Of a DNA stretch of 64,000 nt, positions 27,854 to 37,363 are shown in pieces (positions within the stretch are counted from its first letter, which is position 1; every line of letters begins with the position of its first letter). The DNA is from Natrinema salsiterrestre (GTDB lineage Archaea; Halobacteriota; Halobacteria; Halobacteriales; Natrialbaceae), in NCBI RefSeq assembly GCF_029502005.1, contig NZ_JAMQOT010000003.1:62001-126000 (forward strand), written 5' to 3'. The translations under genes and the position numbers were made by a program. The notes beneath the pieces are model-generated. The model worked only from the letters and a program-made list of their open reading frames with translations, was not told the origin of the DNA and searched no databases.

Positions 27854-28225
27854 ATGCAAGATCAGGGACGCTCTACGCGCAAGCGAACCGGCGGCCGACT
27901 GAAGAACGTTCGAAACCGACGCAAGGACGAGCTCGGTCGACTGCCGACCGAGACGGAGGTCGGCGAACCGCGATTCCGGACCATCGACGTCCGCGGGAAC
28001 GGGACGAAGACGCGAGCGCTGGCGACCAACGTGGCGAGCGTCAACAAGGGCGACGAAACGGTGTCCGCGGAGATCGAAGACGTCGTCGAGAACGACGCCA
28101 ACCCGAACTACATCCGCCGAAACATCATCACGAAGGGCGCGGTCATCGACACGAGCGAGGGCCAGGCCCGCGTCACCTCCCGTCCCGGCCAGACCGGTCA
28201 GGTCAACGCCGTTCTTCTCGAGTAA
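27854..28225 (+). CDS. rps8e: 30S ribosomal protein S8e
   Basis: A 123-residue ribosomal protein starting MQDQGRSTRKRTGGRLK. It shows the S8e signatures KRTGGR near the start and NPNYIRRNIITKGAVIDT in the second half. A clear TATA box (GCATATAAAT, 27821-27830) lies about 27 nt upstream of the ATG at 27854, so the mRNA is probably leaderless. The longer in-frame start two codons upstream is less likely. Confidence 0.95.
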   Translation: MQDQGRSTRKRTGGRLKNVRNRRKDELGRLPTETEVGEPRFRTIDVRGNGTKTRALATNVASVNKGDETVSAEIEDVVENDANPNYIRRNIITKGAVIDTSEGQARVTSRPGQTGQVNAVLLE

Positions 28226-28393
28226 CGGAATTCCGTTTCAGTTCGTCGCGGCCCGTACAGCGCCATCCATGAGCGCGTCGTATTTCCTCTCGCGGTCGTC
28301 GCCATAGCGGGGATCCCCGAGTTCTCGTCCCACGAAAGACGAGTCGCGAGTCGGCCCCTCTCGATTTCGAACGGCCGAACCTCCCCTCGAGAT

Positions 28394-29389
28394 TCAGGGC
28401 CGCGGTGCCGCCTTCTGTAACGCCGTTTCGGCGATGTTACCGCCGTAGTCGGCGCTTCTGGACAGCGAGTCGACGATCAGTCCCAGCGATTGGGCCTGTG
28501 CGGGCTCGAGGTCGCGGAGCATGTCGTCGATCCGTCGCGTGTGGTGGTCGATCTCGAGGACGGCCGCGATCGCGTCGTGACCGAGCCGGGTCGCCTCCTC
28601 GGGGTCCTCGGCGAACAGGGCGTCCATCGACCCCTCGAAGACCGTCGCGGCCTCGCCGTGGAGCCCGTGGAGGGCGTCGGCGACGTCGGCGGGCAACTCG
28701 TCCAGTTTGAGCGCGATGTTGCTGATCTTGACGGCGTGGTCGGCGATCCGCTCGAGCTGTCGGGCGCTGGAGTGGTAGTCGAAGCAGTCCTCGCGGGAGA
28801 CGCCGAGCTCCTCGACCGCGCGAGGCGACCGCAGCGTCGCGCGGAAGATGCGCGAGACGACCAGCCAGAGCCGGTCGACGTCGTCGTCGCGATCGACCAC
28901 GTCGCGAGCGATCGCGTCGTCGTTCTCGATCAGCGCGGTGACCGCGTCCTCGAGCATCGACTGGGCGATCAGGCGCATGCGCGTGACGGCGTTGACGATC
29001 GACAGCTCCGACGAGTCGAGCAGGTCCTGAATGACCACGCTGTCGCCCGTCTCCTCGAGCACTTCGACGCCGACGAGTCGCTGGGTGGCGTCCCGGATCG
29101 CGCTCCGCTGCTCGGTCGTGATCCGGCCCGCCTCGAGCGAGATGACGTCGAAGCCGCTGACGTACATCGTCATGACGGCCCGCATCAGCTCTTCGCCCTC
29201 GAGTCCGGAGACGTCCAGCGCCCCTTCCTGGCGTCGGCTCTCGCGTTCGGGCGTCAGGAGGAGCTCGTCCCCGTCGGGATAGAATTCGACCGTGGTTCCG
29301 CTGCTGACGTCGTTGTCGGTCGCCCAGGTCTTCGGCAACGAGACGGTGAACGTCGACCCACCAGTCACCTGCACTTTTCGCGTCTCCAT
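28394..29389 (-). CDS. AbrB-PhoU domain regulator
   Basis: A 331-residue protein starting METRKVQVTGGSTFTVSLPKTWA. An N-terminal AbrB/SpoVT DNA-binding hairpin (about 1-45) is followed by two helical PhoU bundles (about 110-205 and 215-320; AERIADHAVKISNIA-like motif). Proteins of this layout regulate phosphate responses in haloarchaea, but no pst transporter is nearby. A TATA-like ATTTATATT about 25 nt upstream supports the chosen start. Confidence 0.88.
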   Translation of the reverse strand: METRKVQVTGGSTFTVSLPKTWATDNDVSSGTTVEFYPDGDELLLTPERESRRQEGALDVSGLEGEELMRAVMTMYVSGFDVISLEAGRITTEQRSAIRDATQRLVGVEVLEETGDSVVIQDLLDSSELSIVNAVTRMRLIAQSMLEDAVTALIENDDAIARDVVDRDDDVDRLWLVVSRIFRATLRSPRAVEELGVSREDCFDYHSSARQLERIADHAVKISNIALKLDELPADVADALHGLHGEAATVFEGSMDALFAEDPEEATRLGHDAIAAVLEIDHHTRRIDDMLRDLEPAQAQSLGLIVDSLSRSADYGGNIAETALQKAAPRP

Positions 29390-29487
29390 ACGAACCGCTT
29401 TTGACCGCAACAATATAAATACACTAGTCTATAGAGTACGAGAATTAGCGTTTTAAACCACCTAAAATGCAGTTTTGCGGTATTTGT

Positions 29488-29507
29488 GCTACCAACGTCT
29501 TGGTAGC
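29488..29507. terminator. Hairpin between the membrane-protein gene and the PhoU regulator
   Basis: A perfect 8-bp inverted repeat (GCTACCAA/TTGGTAGC) with a 4-nt loop lies in an AT-rich 170-nt gap. It is downstream of the minus-strand membrane gene and about 100 nt upstream of the PhoU gene start. It may terminate the first or act as an operator for the second. Confidence 0.4.
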
Positions 29508-29560
29508 TATACGTCGATTATGGTTGAACTATATAGTAATATATTGAGTCTGGTAATCGG

Positions 29561-30556
29561 TTAGCTGAGCATGAGCGGTCCCATCGAAAGAGTCTGTTTG
29601 GCGAGCGTCGCGAGCCGCAGGATGTAGGATGTGAACAGGAGAAATGGTAGCGCTGAGATGGCGAACGCGGCGCTAACGACCCAGAGCACGCTCTCGATGC
29701 CGAGGAACGTGCCGGGGAACGTCGTCGGGTCGACGAAGACGACCATCCCGCCAGCGACGGTGAGTGCAATCACTGCGGCGTACAGGATGGCTCGTGAGAG
29801 TTTCACCAGCGCCCACTGGATGTAGAGGTCCTTGACGTACTCGCGAACCACCCCGTACATCGTGAGCGCCTCGAGCAAATTTCTGAACGCGCTTCGTTCC
29901 TCGTCGGTGAGAGAGTCTTCGTACGCCATTCCGAGCCGGCGAACGTCGTGCATCTTCCGATCGTAGTTGTAATCGAGCGCGGGCGATAAGACGCCGAAGG
30001 TGCCGAAATCCGTGTCTTCGAGGTGGTTGCGTGCGTTGTCGGCGTTCTCCAACAAGTCGGTGACGTACTCGTCCACTTTCTCGTAGATCTCCTGATTTTC
30101 AGTCTCGGAGAGCGTGTCTCGCAGTGTCTTTGCTCGCTGTTCGCTGGTTTCGATAAGCGCATGGAGGTAGGCCGCTGGGTCGGCGGGCGTCGTCATCGCG
30201 AGGAGGCTATCGGTGTTCTGGCGGAAATCCATCGTCACGTCCATCCGACTACGCTGGTTCCCGAGCGAGCCGATTTCCTGGGAGAGGACGAGCTGATTGA
30301 TCGTCACGACGAGCGTCGTCCCGGTGATGATCGCGCCGACGAGACCGGCGAATACCGTTTCGACCATGTCGCTCGAATGCATGGTCGACCGCAACGACAC
30401 CGGCTTCATGACGCCCCAGCTCATGAACACGAGGAAGATCAGGAAAGCGAGCCCGCCGGCGACGACCCACCGGTTGGCGTCGAGCAGCAACCAGAACCAG
30501 TACTTATTGATGTCCGTCCGCTCACGGAGCGTGTTGTCCGTCGAGAGGTCACTCAT
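29561..30556 (-). CDS. Four-helix membrane protein with central coiled-coil domain, function unknown
   Basis: A 331-residue protein starting MSDLSTDNTL. Two membrane helices near the N-terminus (about 30-50 and 78-98) are followed by a long soluble helical stretch (about 110-250), then two C-terminal helices (about 258-280 and 292-318). No enzyme motif is visible. The start overlaps the stop of the DUF4177 gene by 8 nt, so they form an operon. Slightly lower GC than neighbours. Confidence 0.7.
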   Translation of the reverse strand: MSDLSTDNTLRERTDINKYWFWLLLDANRWVVAGGLAFLIFLVFMSWGVMKPVSLRSTMHSSDMVETVFAGLVGAIITGTTLVVTINQLVLSQEIGSLGNQRSRMDVTMDFRQNTDSLLAMTTPADPAAYLHALIETSEQRAKTLRDTLSETENQEIYEKVDEYVTDLLENADNARNHLEDTDFGTFGVLSPALDYNYDRKMHDVRRLGMAYEDSLTDEERSAFRNLLEALTMYGVVREYVKDLYIQWALVKLSRAILYAAVIALTVAGGMVVFVDPTTFPGTFLGIESVLWVVSAAFAISALPFLLFTSYILRLATLAKQTLSMGPLMLS

Positions 30557-30746
30557 GAGTGACTGGGCGTTTGAACAGCAGTAGTTTCGTGCCGCCACCG
30601 TCGTAGCTGATCGTCTCTGCGAGTTCCCAGCCCTCTGCACCGAGGCGGTTGAGTTCGTCTGTCGGATCGACCGTCTCTCGCTTGGTCAACCCCTTTGGCG
30701 GTTCGAGCGTTTTGTATTCCCATTGCTGGTGCATTTCGGTACCCAT
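30549..30746 (-). CDS. DUF4177-family small protein
   Basis: A 65-residue protein starting at ATG 30746 (MGTEMHQQWEYKTLEPP). The WEYKTL opening, the central LNRLGAEGWELAETIS and the terminal KLLLFKRP are the DUF4177 pattern. It overlaps the downstream membrane-protein start. Function unknown. Confidence 0.8.
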   Translation of the reverse strand: MGTEMHQQWEYKTLEPPKGLTKRETVDPTDELNRLGAEGWELAETISYDGGGTKLLLFKRPVTHE

Positions 30747-30852
30747 GAGTTGATATCGGCGCTCACGATGATGATTCTGCTGCAGGGTGAATACAGGACA
30801 CACCGGATACCGAGACATGGGATTTCTTTACCAGCGCGACGAGAGCACGGGT

Positions 30853-31518
30853 ATGCACGTCGTCGTCAACGCCGCGATGAGTGCGGACGGGAAACTGTCC
30901 TCGCACCGTCGCGAACAGATCGCGATCAGCGGCGAGGCCGACTTCGAACGCGTCGATCGACTTCGGGCGGCCAGCGACGCCGTCGTGGTCGGCGTCGGAA
31001 CCGTCCTCGCGGACGATCCGCATCTGACCGTCAAGGGCGACGACCTCCGGGACCAGCGTCGAGCGGACGGCCGGTCAACGAACCCCGCGCGGGTCGTCGT
31101 CGACTCGAGCGGCCGAACGCCGGCGGACGCGGCGATCCTCGACGACGCGGCGGCGACTTACGTCTGTCTGAGCGAAGCCGCCCCCGTCGATCGGCGGATG
31201 ACGCTCGCCGATCACGCCGAGCTGGTTACCGCGGGCGAGGAGCGGGTCGACCTCCTGCGCGCGTTCGCGGCGCTGCAGGACGCGGGCCTCGAGCGAGTCA
31301 TGGTCGAGGGCGGGGGCGAACTCATTTTCTCGCTGTTCGAGGCCGGACTGGTCGACGAGCTACGGGTCTTCGTCGGTCCGAAAATCATCGGTGGTCGCGA
31401 CGCCCCGACACTGGCCGACGGCGAGGGGTTCCTCGCGGAGTTTCCGACGCTCGAACTCGAGGAGGTCGATCGCCTCGACGACGGCGTCTTGCTCACGTGG
31501 GCCGTCGACGAGCGGTAG
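30853..31518 (+). CDS. arfC: 2,5-diamino-6-ribosylamino-pyrimidinone 5'-phosphate reductase (RibD C-terminal type)
   Basis: A 221-residue NADPH-dependent reductase of the riboflavin/F420 route. Motifs are MHVVVNAAMSADGKLS at the start, DAVVVGVGTVLADDPHLTV, LERVMVEGGGELIFSLFEAGLVDEL and GPKIIGGRDAPT. The ATG at 30853 fits the family start and lies about 27 nt after a TATA-like TTTCTTTACC. The fused deaminase domain of bacterial RibD is absent, as usual in archaea. Confidence 0.92.
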   Translation: MHVVVNAAMSADGKLSSHRREQIAISGEADFERVDRLRAASDAVVVGVGTVLADDPHLTVKGDDLRDQRRADGRSTNPARVVVDSSGRTPADAAILDDAAATYVCLSEAAPVDRRMTLADHAELVTAGEERVDLLRAFAALQDAGLERVMVEGGGELIFSLFEAGLVDELRVFVGPKIIGGRDAPTLADGEGFLAEFPTLELEEVDRLDDGVLLTWAVDER

Positions 31519-31542
31519 CCGGAACGCGACTCGGTGGTCGCG

Positions 31543-32313
31543 TTACTCGAACTCCGGCTCTCGGTCCTCGACGAACGCCGCCATCCCCTCGCGCTGGTCG
31601 TGCGTCCCGAAGAGGCTCGCGAAGGCGCGTTTCTCGTACGCGAGGCCGCTCTCCTGCGATCCGGCGTGGCCCTGGTTGATCGCCTGCTTCGCAGTCTGCA
31701 TCGCGAAGGCCGGCTTCGCGGCCAGCCGATCGGCCAGCTCGGTGACGACGTCCTCGAGGTCGTCGTCGGGGACGACCTCGCCGAACAGGCCCGCCTCCGC
31801 GGCGCTGTCGGCGTCGAGGCGTTCGCCGAGGAAGATCATCCTGCGGGCGGTCTCGTCGCCGACCAGTCGCGGCAGCCGCTGGGTAGCGCCCCAGCCGGGG
31901 ATGATCCCGAGGTCGATCTCGGTGTTGCCGATCAGCGCCGACTCGCTCGCGACGCGGAGGTCACAGGCTATCGCCATCTCGCAGCCGCCGCCGAACGCGT
32001 AGCCGTTGACCGCCGCGATCGTCGGCGCTGGGAACGCCTCGAGCGCGTCGGCCACGTCGTGGCCGAGTTCGCCCCACGCCTGAGCGGCTTCGGGGGAGAG
32101 ATCTCGCATATACTTGATGTCCGCGCCGGCGATGAACGCGTCGCCGGCCCCCGTCAGGACGAGTGTTCGAGCCTCCTCCTCGGCGGCTTCCTCGATGGCC
32201 TCGCCCATCGCTTCCAGCGTCTCGACGTTCAACGCGTTGAGCGCGTCGGGTCGATCGACGGTCAGCGTTGCGACGTCGTCGTCCCACTCGAGTCGGACTG
32301 TGTCCCAGGACAT
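31543..32313 (-). CDS. Enoyl-CoA hydratase/isomerase family protein
   Basis: A 256-residue crotonase starting MSWDTVRLEWDDDVATLTVDRP. Oxyanion-hole regions are AFIAGADIKYM and VNGYAFGGGCEMAIACD; IGNTEIDLGIIPGWGATQRLPRLVG carries the second catalytic Glu region. Likely a hydratase in fatty-acid beta-oxidation. The gene stands alone between unrelated genes, so the exact substrate is open. A longer start upstream lacks family support. Confidence 0.87.
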   Translation of the reverse strand: MSWDTVRLEWDDDVATLTVDRPDALNALNVETLEAMGEAIEEAAEEEARTLVLTGAGDAFIAGADIKYMRDLSPEAAQAWGELGHDVADALEAFPAPTIAAVNGYAFGGGCEMAIACDLRVASESALIGNTEIDLGIIPGWGATQRLPRLVGDETARRMIFLGERLDADSAAEAGLFGEVVPDDDLEDVVTELADRLAAKPAFAMQTAKQAINQGHAGSQESGLAYEKRAFASLFGTHDQREGMAAFVEDREPEFE

Positions 32314-32430
32314 GCACCGGCGTTTGTCAGCCATCGCCATATCGTTTCGCACGCGATTCGGGTCCCAGGGCGGGGCCGCCACACGCGAGCACCCGTCACA
32401 TCTTTCCTCGGTCGCGTCCTACAGCGGGGT

Positions 32431-32961
32431 ATGGAACGAGCCACGTTCGGCGGCGGTTGTTTCTGGTGTACGGAAGCGGCGATGAAGGAACTCGAGGGCG
32501 TGGCGTCGGTGACCTCCGGCTACGCCGGCGGCCACACCGAGGACCCCTCCTATCGCGAAGTCTGCTCCGGGAACACCGGCCACGCGGAGGTCGTGCAGGT
32601 CGAGTACGATCCCGACGCGATCGGATACGACGAACTGCTCGAGGTGTTCTTCGCCACCCACGATCCGACCCAGCTGAACAGACAGGGACCCGACGTCGGG
32701 ACGCAGTACCGCTCCATCGTGCTGTACCACGACGACGAGCAACGAACACAGGCCGAGGCCTACATCGAGGCCCTCGACGGGGAGTACGACGACGACGTGG
32801 TGACCGAACTGGAGGCCCTCGAGACGTTCTACCGCGCCGAGGAGAAGCATCAGGACTACTTCGAGAAGAACCCCAACGACGCGTACTGCACCATGCACGC
32901 GGCCCCGAAAGTCGAGAAGGTCCGGGAGAAGTTCGGCGAGATCGTCGCGGCGAAGCAGTAG
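32431..32961 (+). CDS. msrA: Peptide-methionine (S)-S-oxide reductase
   Basis: A 176-residue MsrA starting MERATFGGGCFWCTE, with catalytic Cys10 in GCFWC. VTSGYAGGHTEDPSYREVCSGNTGHAEVVQV and THDPTQLNRQGPDVGTQYRS are hallmark blocks. It repairs oxidised methionine. The reading frame extends far upstream but only antisense to the crotonase gene. Confidence 0.94.
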   Translation: MERATFGGGCFWCTEAAMKELEGVASVTSGYAGGHTEDPSYREVCSGNTGHAEVVQVEYDPDAIGYDELLEVFFATHDPTQLNRQGPDVGTQYRSIVLYHDDEQRTQAEAYIEALDGEYDDDVVTELEALETFYRAEEKHQDYFEKNPNDAYCTMHAAPKVEKVREKFGEIVAAKQ

Positions 32962-33156
32962 CGGGTCGATCATCGCGATTACCGGGTACAGATCAGTCAG
33001 TGACGCCTCTTGCGACGATTCAGCGCGGACCACCACGCCGAGGGCGTGCTTCGACGAGCGAGATCGATCCCCTCGAGCACACTCGAGCGAGATTCTCGCC
33101 AGCAGCAGCCCGCCCCCGTTTTATATGTAATTCTCCCGCCGCATTCTAGCGTGGGA

Positions 33157-34176
33157 ATGCCGTTCACGAAGTACTCGCTGGAGAGCGTTCGAAACGGGAT
33201 CCGGGAGCCGGGGCTCGTCTGGACGGAGCTCTGCAAGTACCTCTGGTCGGCCCACCGAGAGGTCTTCGAGTTGCGCCACGGCAGCGGCATCGACGTCATG
33301 GACGAGGACTGGGACACGCTCGTCGTCCTCGACGCCTGTCGATACGATTTCTTCGCCGATATGAACTGGATCGACGGGACGCTCGAGTCCCGGCTGTCCG
33401 CCGGCTCGAGCAGCCCGGGATGGATCGACGCGAACTTCGCGGGGAGAGAGCACCACGACACCGTCTACGTCAGCGGGAACGCGTTCACCGCCGATATCGG
33501 CGACGACGTGTTTCACGCCATCTATCCGGTGCCGCCGGAGCCGGTCGCGGAGTCGGCGGCCGTCGACGCGGACGACGTCCTGGATCCCGATCTCCTGGAA
33601 GACAGCTACGTGATCGATCCGGAGACCGTCGTCGAGACGGCGCTCGAGGCCCGCGAGCGACACCCGCACAAGCGGCTGATCGTCCACTTCCTGCAACCCC
33701 ACGTTCCGCTCGTGGGTGAAACCGGCCTCGAGATTTACCAGCGGATCGCGGCCCGGAGCGATCTCTCGTCGCTTTCGCGCGGCGGCCGCGGCGATCGCTT
33801 CGGTGCGCTGAACGTGCAGCTCTACGAGATCGTCGAGGACGACGCGTTCGATATCGACGTCACCGATCTGCGGCAGGCCTACGCGGAGAACCTCGAGATC
33901 GTCCTTCCCTACGCGGATCGATTGATTGGGGAACTGGACGGGCGATCCGTGATCTCCGCCGATCACGGGGAATTACTCGGCGAGCGACTGCTGCCGTTCA
34001 CGAGCCGAAAGTACGGCCACTTCGAGTATCTGGCGACGGAGTCGTTGCGACGGGTCCCCTGGCACGTCGTCGACTCGGGCGACCGACGGCGGGTCGTCGA
34101 AGACGCGCCGATCGAGTCCGTTCGGATGGACGAGGAGGAGGTGACGGAGAAGCTCCGCGTGCTGGGATATCGCTAG
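33157..34176 (+). CDS. Alkaline-phosphatase/sulfatase-fold protein
   Basis: A 339-residue protein starting MPFTKYSLESVRNGIREP (a GTG two codons earlier is possible). It has the alkaline phosphatase-superfamily metal pattern: LVVLDACRYDFF near residue 54, HFLQPHVPLVG and SADHGELLGERL near 270. Such haloarchaeal proteins sit in glycan or phosphoester pathways and may transfer or hydrolyse phospho- or sulfo-groups. TATA-like TTTTATATG lies about 30 nt upstream. Substrate unknown. Confidence 0.75.
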   Translation: MPFTKYSLESVRNGIREPGLVWTELCKYLWSAHREVFELRHGSGIDVMDEDWDTLVVLDACRYDFFADMNWIDGTLESRLSAGSSSPGWIDANFAGREHHDTVYVSGNAFTADIGDDVFHAIYPVPPEPVAESAAVDADDVLDPDLLEDSYVIDPETVVETALEARERHPHKRLIVHFLQPHVPLVGETGLEIYQRIAARSDLSSLSRGGRGDRFGALNVQLYEIVEDDAFDIDVTDLRQAYAENLEIVLPYADRLIGELDGRSVISADHGELLGERLLPFTSRKYGHFEYLATESLRRVPWHVVDSGDRRRVVEDAPIESVRMDEEEVTEKLRVLGYR

Positions 34177-34279
34177 GGAGGCGTCGTCCACCAGCCGATC
34201 GCGGTTGGCAGCCTGATCCCGTCGGTTTCGTATGAAAGGTTCCGATTGAATACCGCTCCTGCAGTCGTTCGAACGAACC

Positions 34280-34705
34280 ATGTCTATCGGCAAACTCGGC
34301 CCCCAGAACGTCGTCACGACCAGTCCGGACAGCGACCTCGAGGAGATCGCGGAGGTGCTGGACGAAGAGAACGTGGGCTCGATCGTCGTCACGGAAGACG
34401 ACGAGCCAGTCGGGATGGTCACCGACCGGGACGTCGCGCTCGCGATCCACGAACACGACGACGTCGGATCCGTTTCGGTCGAGGAGGTCATGACGGACAA
34501 CCCGGTGACGGTCCACGAGGACGACGACCCGCTCGCGATCTCGGAGGCGATCCGCGACAACAACGTCCGCCGGTTCCCGGTCGTCGACGAGGACGGCGAT
34601 CTGGCCGGGATCGCGACGCTGGACGATCTCGTCGCGACGATCGGCGAGGAACTCGAGAACGTCGCCGAGACGATCGAGTCCCAGTCGCCCAGTTACAGCC
34701 CCTAA
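34280..34705 (+). CDS. Two-CBS-domain protein
   Basis: A 141-residue stand-alone Bateman module. Each half has the CBS pattern, VGSIVVTEDDEPVGMVTDRDVALAI and VRRFPVVDEDGDLAGIATLDDLV. These usually bind adenosyl ligands and act as energy or redox sensors. No partner is evident in the neighbourhood. Confidence 0.9.
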   Translation: MSIGKLGPQNVVTTSPDSDLEEIAEVLDEENVGSIVVTEDDEPVGMVTDRDVALAIHEHDDVGSVSVEEVMTDNPVTVHEDDDPLAISEAIRDNNVRRFPVVDEDGDLAGIATLDDLVATIGEELENVAETIESQSPSYSP

Positions 34706-34778
34706 CTCCCCGACTGACATCCTCTCCGGTCCCGCCGTGTGGTGAAAGGTACGTCCGTCTGGAATCCGTATCCCTCCC

Positions 34779-35999
34779 ATGGACAGCCGAACGGACGTCC
34801 TCGTGATCGGCGGCGGTGCGACCGGGACGGGAATCGCCAGGGACCTCGCGCGCAGGGGCGTCGACGTCACGCTCGTCGAACGCGACGGACTCTCAGCGGG
34901 GACGTCGGGCCGCTCGCACGGGCTCCTCCACAGCGGCGCGCGGTACGCGGAAGCCGACGGGCCGGAGGCGCGAGCCTGTCTCGAGGAGAACCGCATCCTG
35001 CGTCGGATCGGTGGTGCTTGCATCCGGGAGACGGGAGGACTGTTCGTCCACCTGACCGGCGACGATCCGGCCTACTTCGAGGCGAAGCGCGACGCCTGCG
35101 CGGAGGTGGGAATTCCGACCGAAGTCGTCGACGGGGAGACGGCCCGCGAGACGGTTCCGGGCCTCGCTGACGACGTCGACCGCGCGATGCGAGTCCCGGA
35201 CGGCGTCCTCGTTCCGTCCCGACTCGTCGCCGCCAACGCGGCCGACGCTCGGGATCACGGCGCGCGAATACTGACCCGCGCGCCCGTCACGTCGATGACC
35301 GTCGATAGCGGACGGGTCGCGTCGGTCGCGCTCGGTGGGGACGTCGACGACACCGTTCGACCGGAGTTCGTCGTAAACGCGACCGGGCCGCACGCCGGGC
35401 GGGTCGGTGACATGGCGGGCGTTTCCGTCCAGATGCGGCCGACCCGCGGCGTCATGGTGTCGGTGGCACACGACGGCCTCGAGCCGGTCTTGAACCGCTG
35501 TCGCGAGCCCGACGACGGCGATATCGTCGTTCCACACGACGGCGAGGTCGTCCTCGGCACGACGAGCGTGGCGGTCGACGACCCGGACGACTACGAGCGG
35601 GCCGACTGGGAGGTCGAGGAGACGGTTCGGGAGTGTGCGTCGATGCTCCCCCCGGTCGCCGACGCCGAGCGCGTTCGGACGTGGTGGGGCGTCCGGCCGC
35701 TGTACGAGCCCGACGAAGCCGCCCGCGGCGGGCGGGGGATTTCGAGGGGATTCCATCTGCTCGATCACGCCGACGAGGGCGTCGCGAACTGCTGTAGTAT
35801 CGTCGGCGGCAAGCTGACGACCTACCGGCGGATGGCCGAGGCGACCGCGGATCTCGTCTGCGACCGGCTGGGCGTGGACGTCGAGTGTTCCACGGCCGAC
35901 GAGCGACTACCGGGCGCGTCGGAACCGGCGCGGCTCGACGAGTTCGTCCGACAGTTCGATGGACAGGGGCCGACCGACGCGGATCTCGTCGGTCGCTAG
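34779..35999 (+). CDS. FAD-dependent glycerol-3-phosphate dehydrogenase-like protein (GlpA-type, short)
   Basis: A 406-residue DAO-family flavoprotein. The N-terminal FAD motif is GGGATGTGIARDLARRG, and GTSGRSHGLLHSGARYA is the GlpA/GlpD flavin-site block. CSIVGGKLTTYRRMAE lies near the C-terminus. It stops just after the catalytic domain, so the C-terminal BFD-like Fe-S region of full GlpA (over 500 residues) is missing, and no glpB/glpC follow. It could be a truncated copy or a specialised oxidase. Confidence 0.78.
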   Translation: MDSRTDVLVIGGGATGTGIARDLARRGVDVTLVERDGLSAGTSGRSHGLLHSGARYAEADGPEARACLEENRILRRIGGACIRETGGLFVHLTGDDPAYFEAKRDACAEVGIPTEVVDGETARETVPGLADDVDRAMRVPDGVLVPSRLVAANAADARDHGARILTRAPVTSMTVDSGRVASVALGGDVDDTVRPEFVVNATGPHAGRVGDMAGVSVQMRPTRGVMVSVAHDGLEPVLNRCREPDDGDIVVPHDGEVVLGTTSVAVDDPDDYERADWEVEETVRECASMLPPVADAERVRTWWGVRPLYEPDEAARGGRGISRGFHLLDHADEGVANCCSIVGGKLTTYRRMAEATADLVCDRLGVDVECSTADERLPGASEPARLDEFVRQFDGQGPTDADLVGR

Positions 36000-36071
36000 T
36001 CCGCTTCGGTCGACGCGATCGAGCGTCGGCGTCGGGGCAGTCCTGAAGACGGCGGCCGATGTACCACGAGT

Positions 36072-37019
36072 ATGGTCGATCGGGATCGCGCCGAGGGAGT
36101 TCTCCTCGGCCTGTCCTGTGGCGACGCCCTCGGTCGTCCCGTCGAGGGGTGGTCGGCCGAGCGAATCGACCGGGAGTATGGAACCCTCGAGTCGTTCGCT
36201 GGCGACGGCACCCACGGCAAGCCGCCGGGGACAGTCACCGACGACACGCAGCTCGCGACGAGACTCGCCCGGAGCCTCCTCGCGTACGAGGGCTTCGATC
36301 GGGACGACTTCGCCTCGCGGCTGGTCGACTGGTACGACCGCCGGCCGTTCGGTATCGGCGGCACGACGACGGACGCGCTCCGTCGGATCGCCGAGGGCGC
36401 GCCGCCGCTCGAGGCGGCCGAGGCCGCGAGGGAGGCGAAACCGCCGGGCGAGAAGGCCACGAACGGCAGTGTAATGCGCTGTGCGCCGCTGGCGATCGCC
36501 TACGCGGACGATCTCGAGGCGCTCCAGCGGGCGAGCCGGGATTCCTCGCGCGTGACCCACGCGGATCCGCGCTGCGTCCACGGCTGTGCCGCGCTGACCC
36601 TGACAATCGCCGCCGCGCTCGAGGGGAGCGAGCGGCCACTGGCGGCCGCGCTCGTCACCCTTCCGGAGGACGCACCGGACGAATTGGTCGACCGCCTCGA
36701 GCCGGTCCCGGACCGCGTCACTTCCGAGTCGCTGGTTCCGGCCAACGATGCCGTCGAGACGCTACGGACGGCACTTTTCCACGCGCTGACCGCGTCGGAT
36801 CTCGAGACGGCGATCGTCGGGGCGGTCGGCGAGGGCGGAGACGCGGACACGATCGGTGCGGTGGCCGGTGCGGTCGCCGGGGCGCGGTTCGGTGCGAACG
36901 CGCTGCCAGAGCGATGGCTGTCGACCGTCGAGGGACGCGCGGAGCGTGCAGAACTCGCGGATCGACTCGTCGACCTCGAGCCGAGTACGGAGCACGAGTC
37001 GGTCCGAGAACCCCGCTAG
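36072..37019 (+). CDS. ADP-ribosylglycohydrolase (DraG family)
   Basis: A 315-residue helical hydrolase. Metal-binding GTVTDDTQ is at 53-60 (TDDT), and the C-terminal GEGGDADTIGAVAGAVAGARFG supplies the second Asp cluster. It removes ADP-ribose from proteins or nucleotides. Its 3' end overlaps the convergent HTH gene by 4 nt. No matching ADP-ribosyltransferase is seen nearby. Confidence 0.9.
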   Translation: MVDRDRAEGVLLGLSCGDALGRPVEGWSAERIDREYGTLESFAGDGTHGKPPGTVTDDTQLATRLARSLLAYEGFDRDDFASRLVDWYDRRPFGIGGTTTDALRRIAEGAPPLEAAEAAREAKPPGEKATNGSVMRCAPLAIAYADDLEALQRASRDSSRVTHADPRCVHGCAALTLTIAAALEGSERPLAAALVTLPEDAPDELVDRLEPVPDRVTSESLVPANDAVETLRTALFHALTASDLETAIVGAVGEGGDADTIGAVAGAVAGARFGANALPERWLSTVEGRAERAELADRLVDLEPSTEHESVREPR

Positions 37020-37363
37020 CGATCCGACCAGATACTGTGACCCCTCGCGCGGTCGATATCGGCGCGCAACTCGTTGTCGCCGTCGAGCGCGATCGAGAGC
37101 CGGCCGAGCGTGGCGACGTATCGCGATGTCTGGTGGCGACCCTCGCGAATCCCGACGGCTTCCTCCACGAGTCCGGCGTCGGTCAGGCGGTCGAGTTTGC
37201 GATAGGTGGTCGAGAGCGGACGGTCCGTGGCCTCTGCGACTTCCTCGACCGTCATCGGGTCCTCGAGAACGGCGACGATCTCCCGGCAGGCCTCGTCGTC
37301 GAGCGCGCCGATGACGCGCTCGACGGAGAGCGTATCGTCGGACGAGGAGAACTCGAGGGACAT
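37016..37363 (-). CDS. ArsR-like winged-helix regulator
   Basis: A 115-residue protein. The HTH reads MTVEEVAEATDRPLSTTYRKLDRLTDAGLVEEA (about 37-70), followed by a wing (REGRHQTSRYVA). The short conserved lead LDDEACREIVAVLEDP is typical of haloarchaeal one-domain regulators. Target unknown; it is convergent with the ADP-ribosylglycohydrolase and divergent from cobA. Confidence 0.82.
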   Translation of the reverse strand: MSLEFSSSDDTLSVERVIGALDDEACREIVAVLEDPMTVEEVAEATDRPLSTTYRKLDRLTDAGLVEEAVGIREGRHQTSRYVATLGRLSIALDGDNELRADIDRARGHSIWSDR

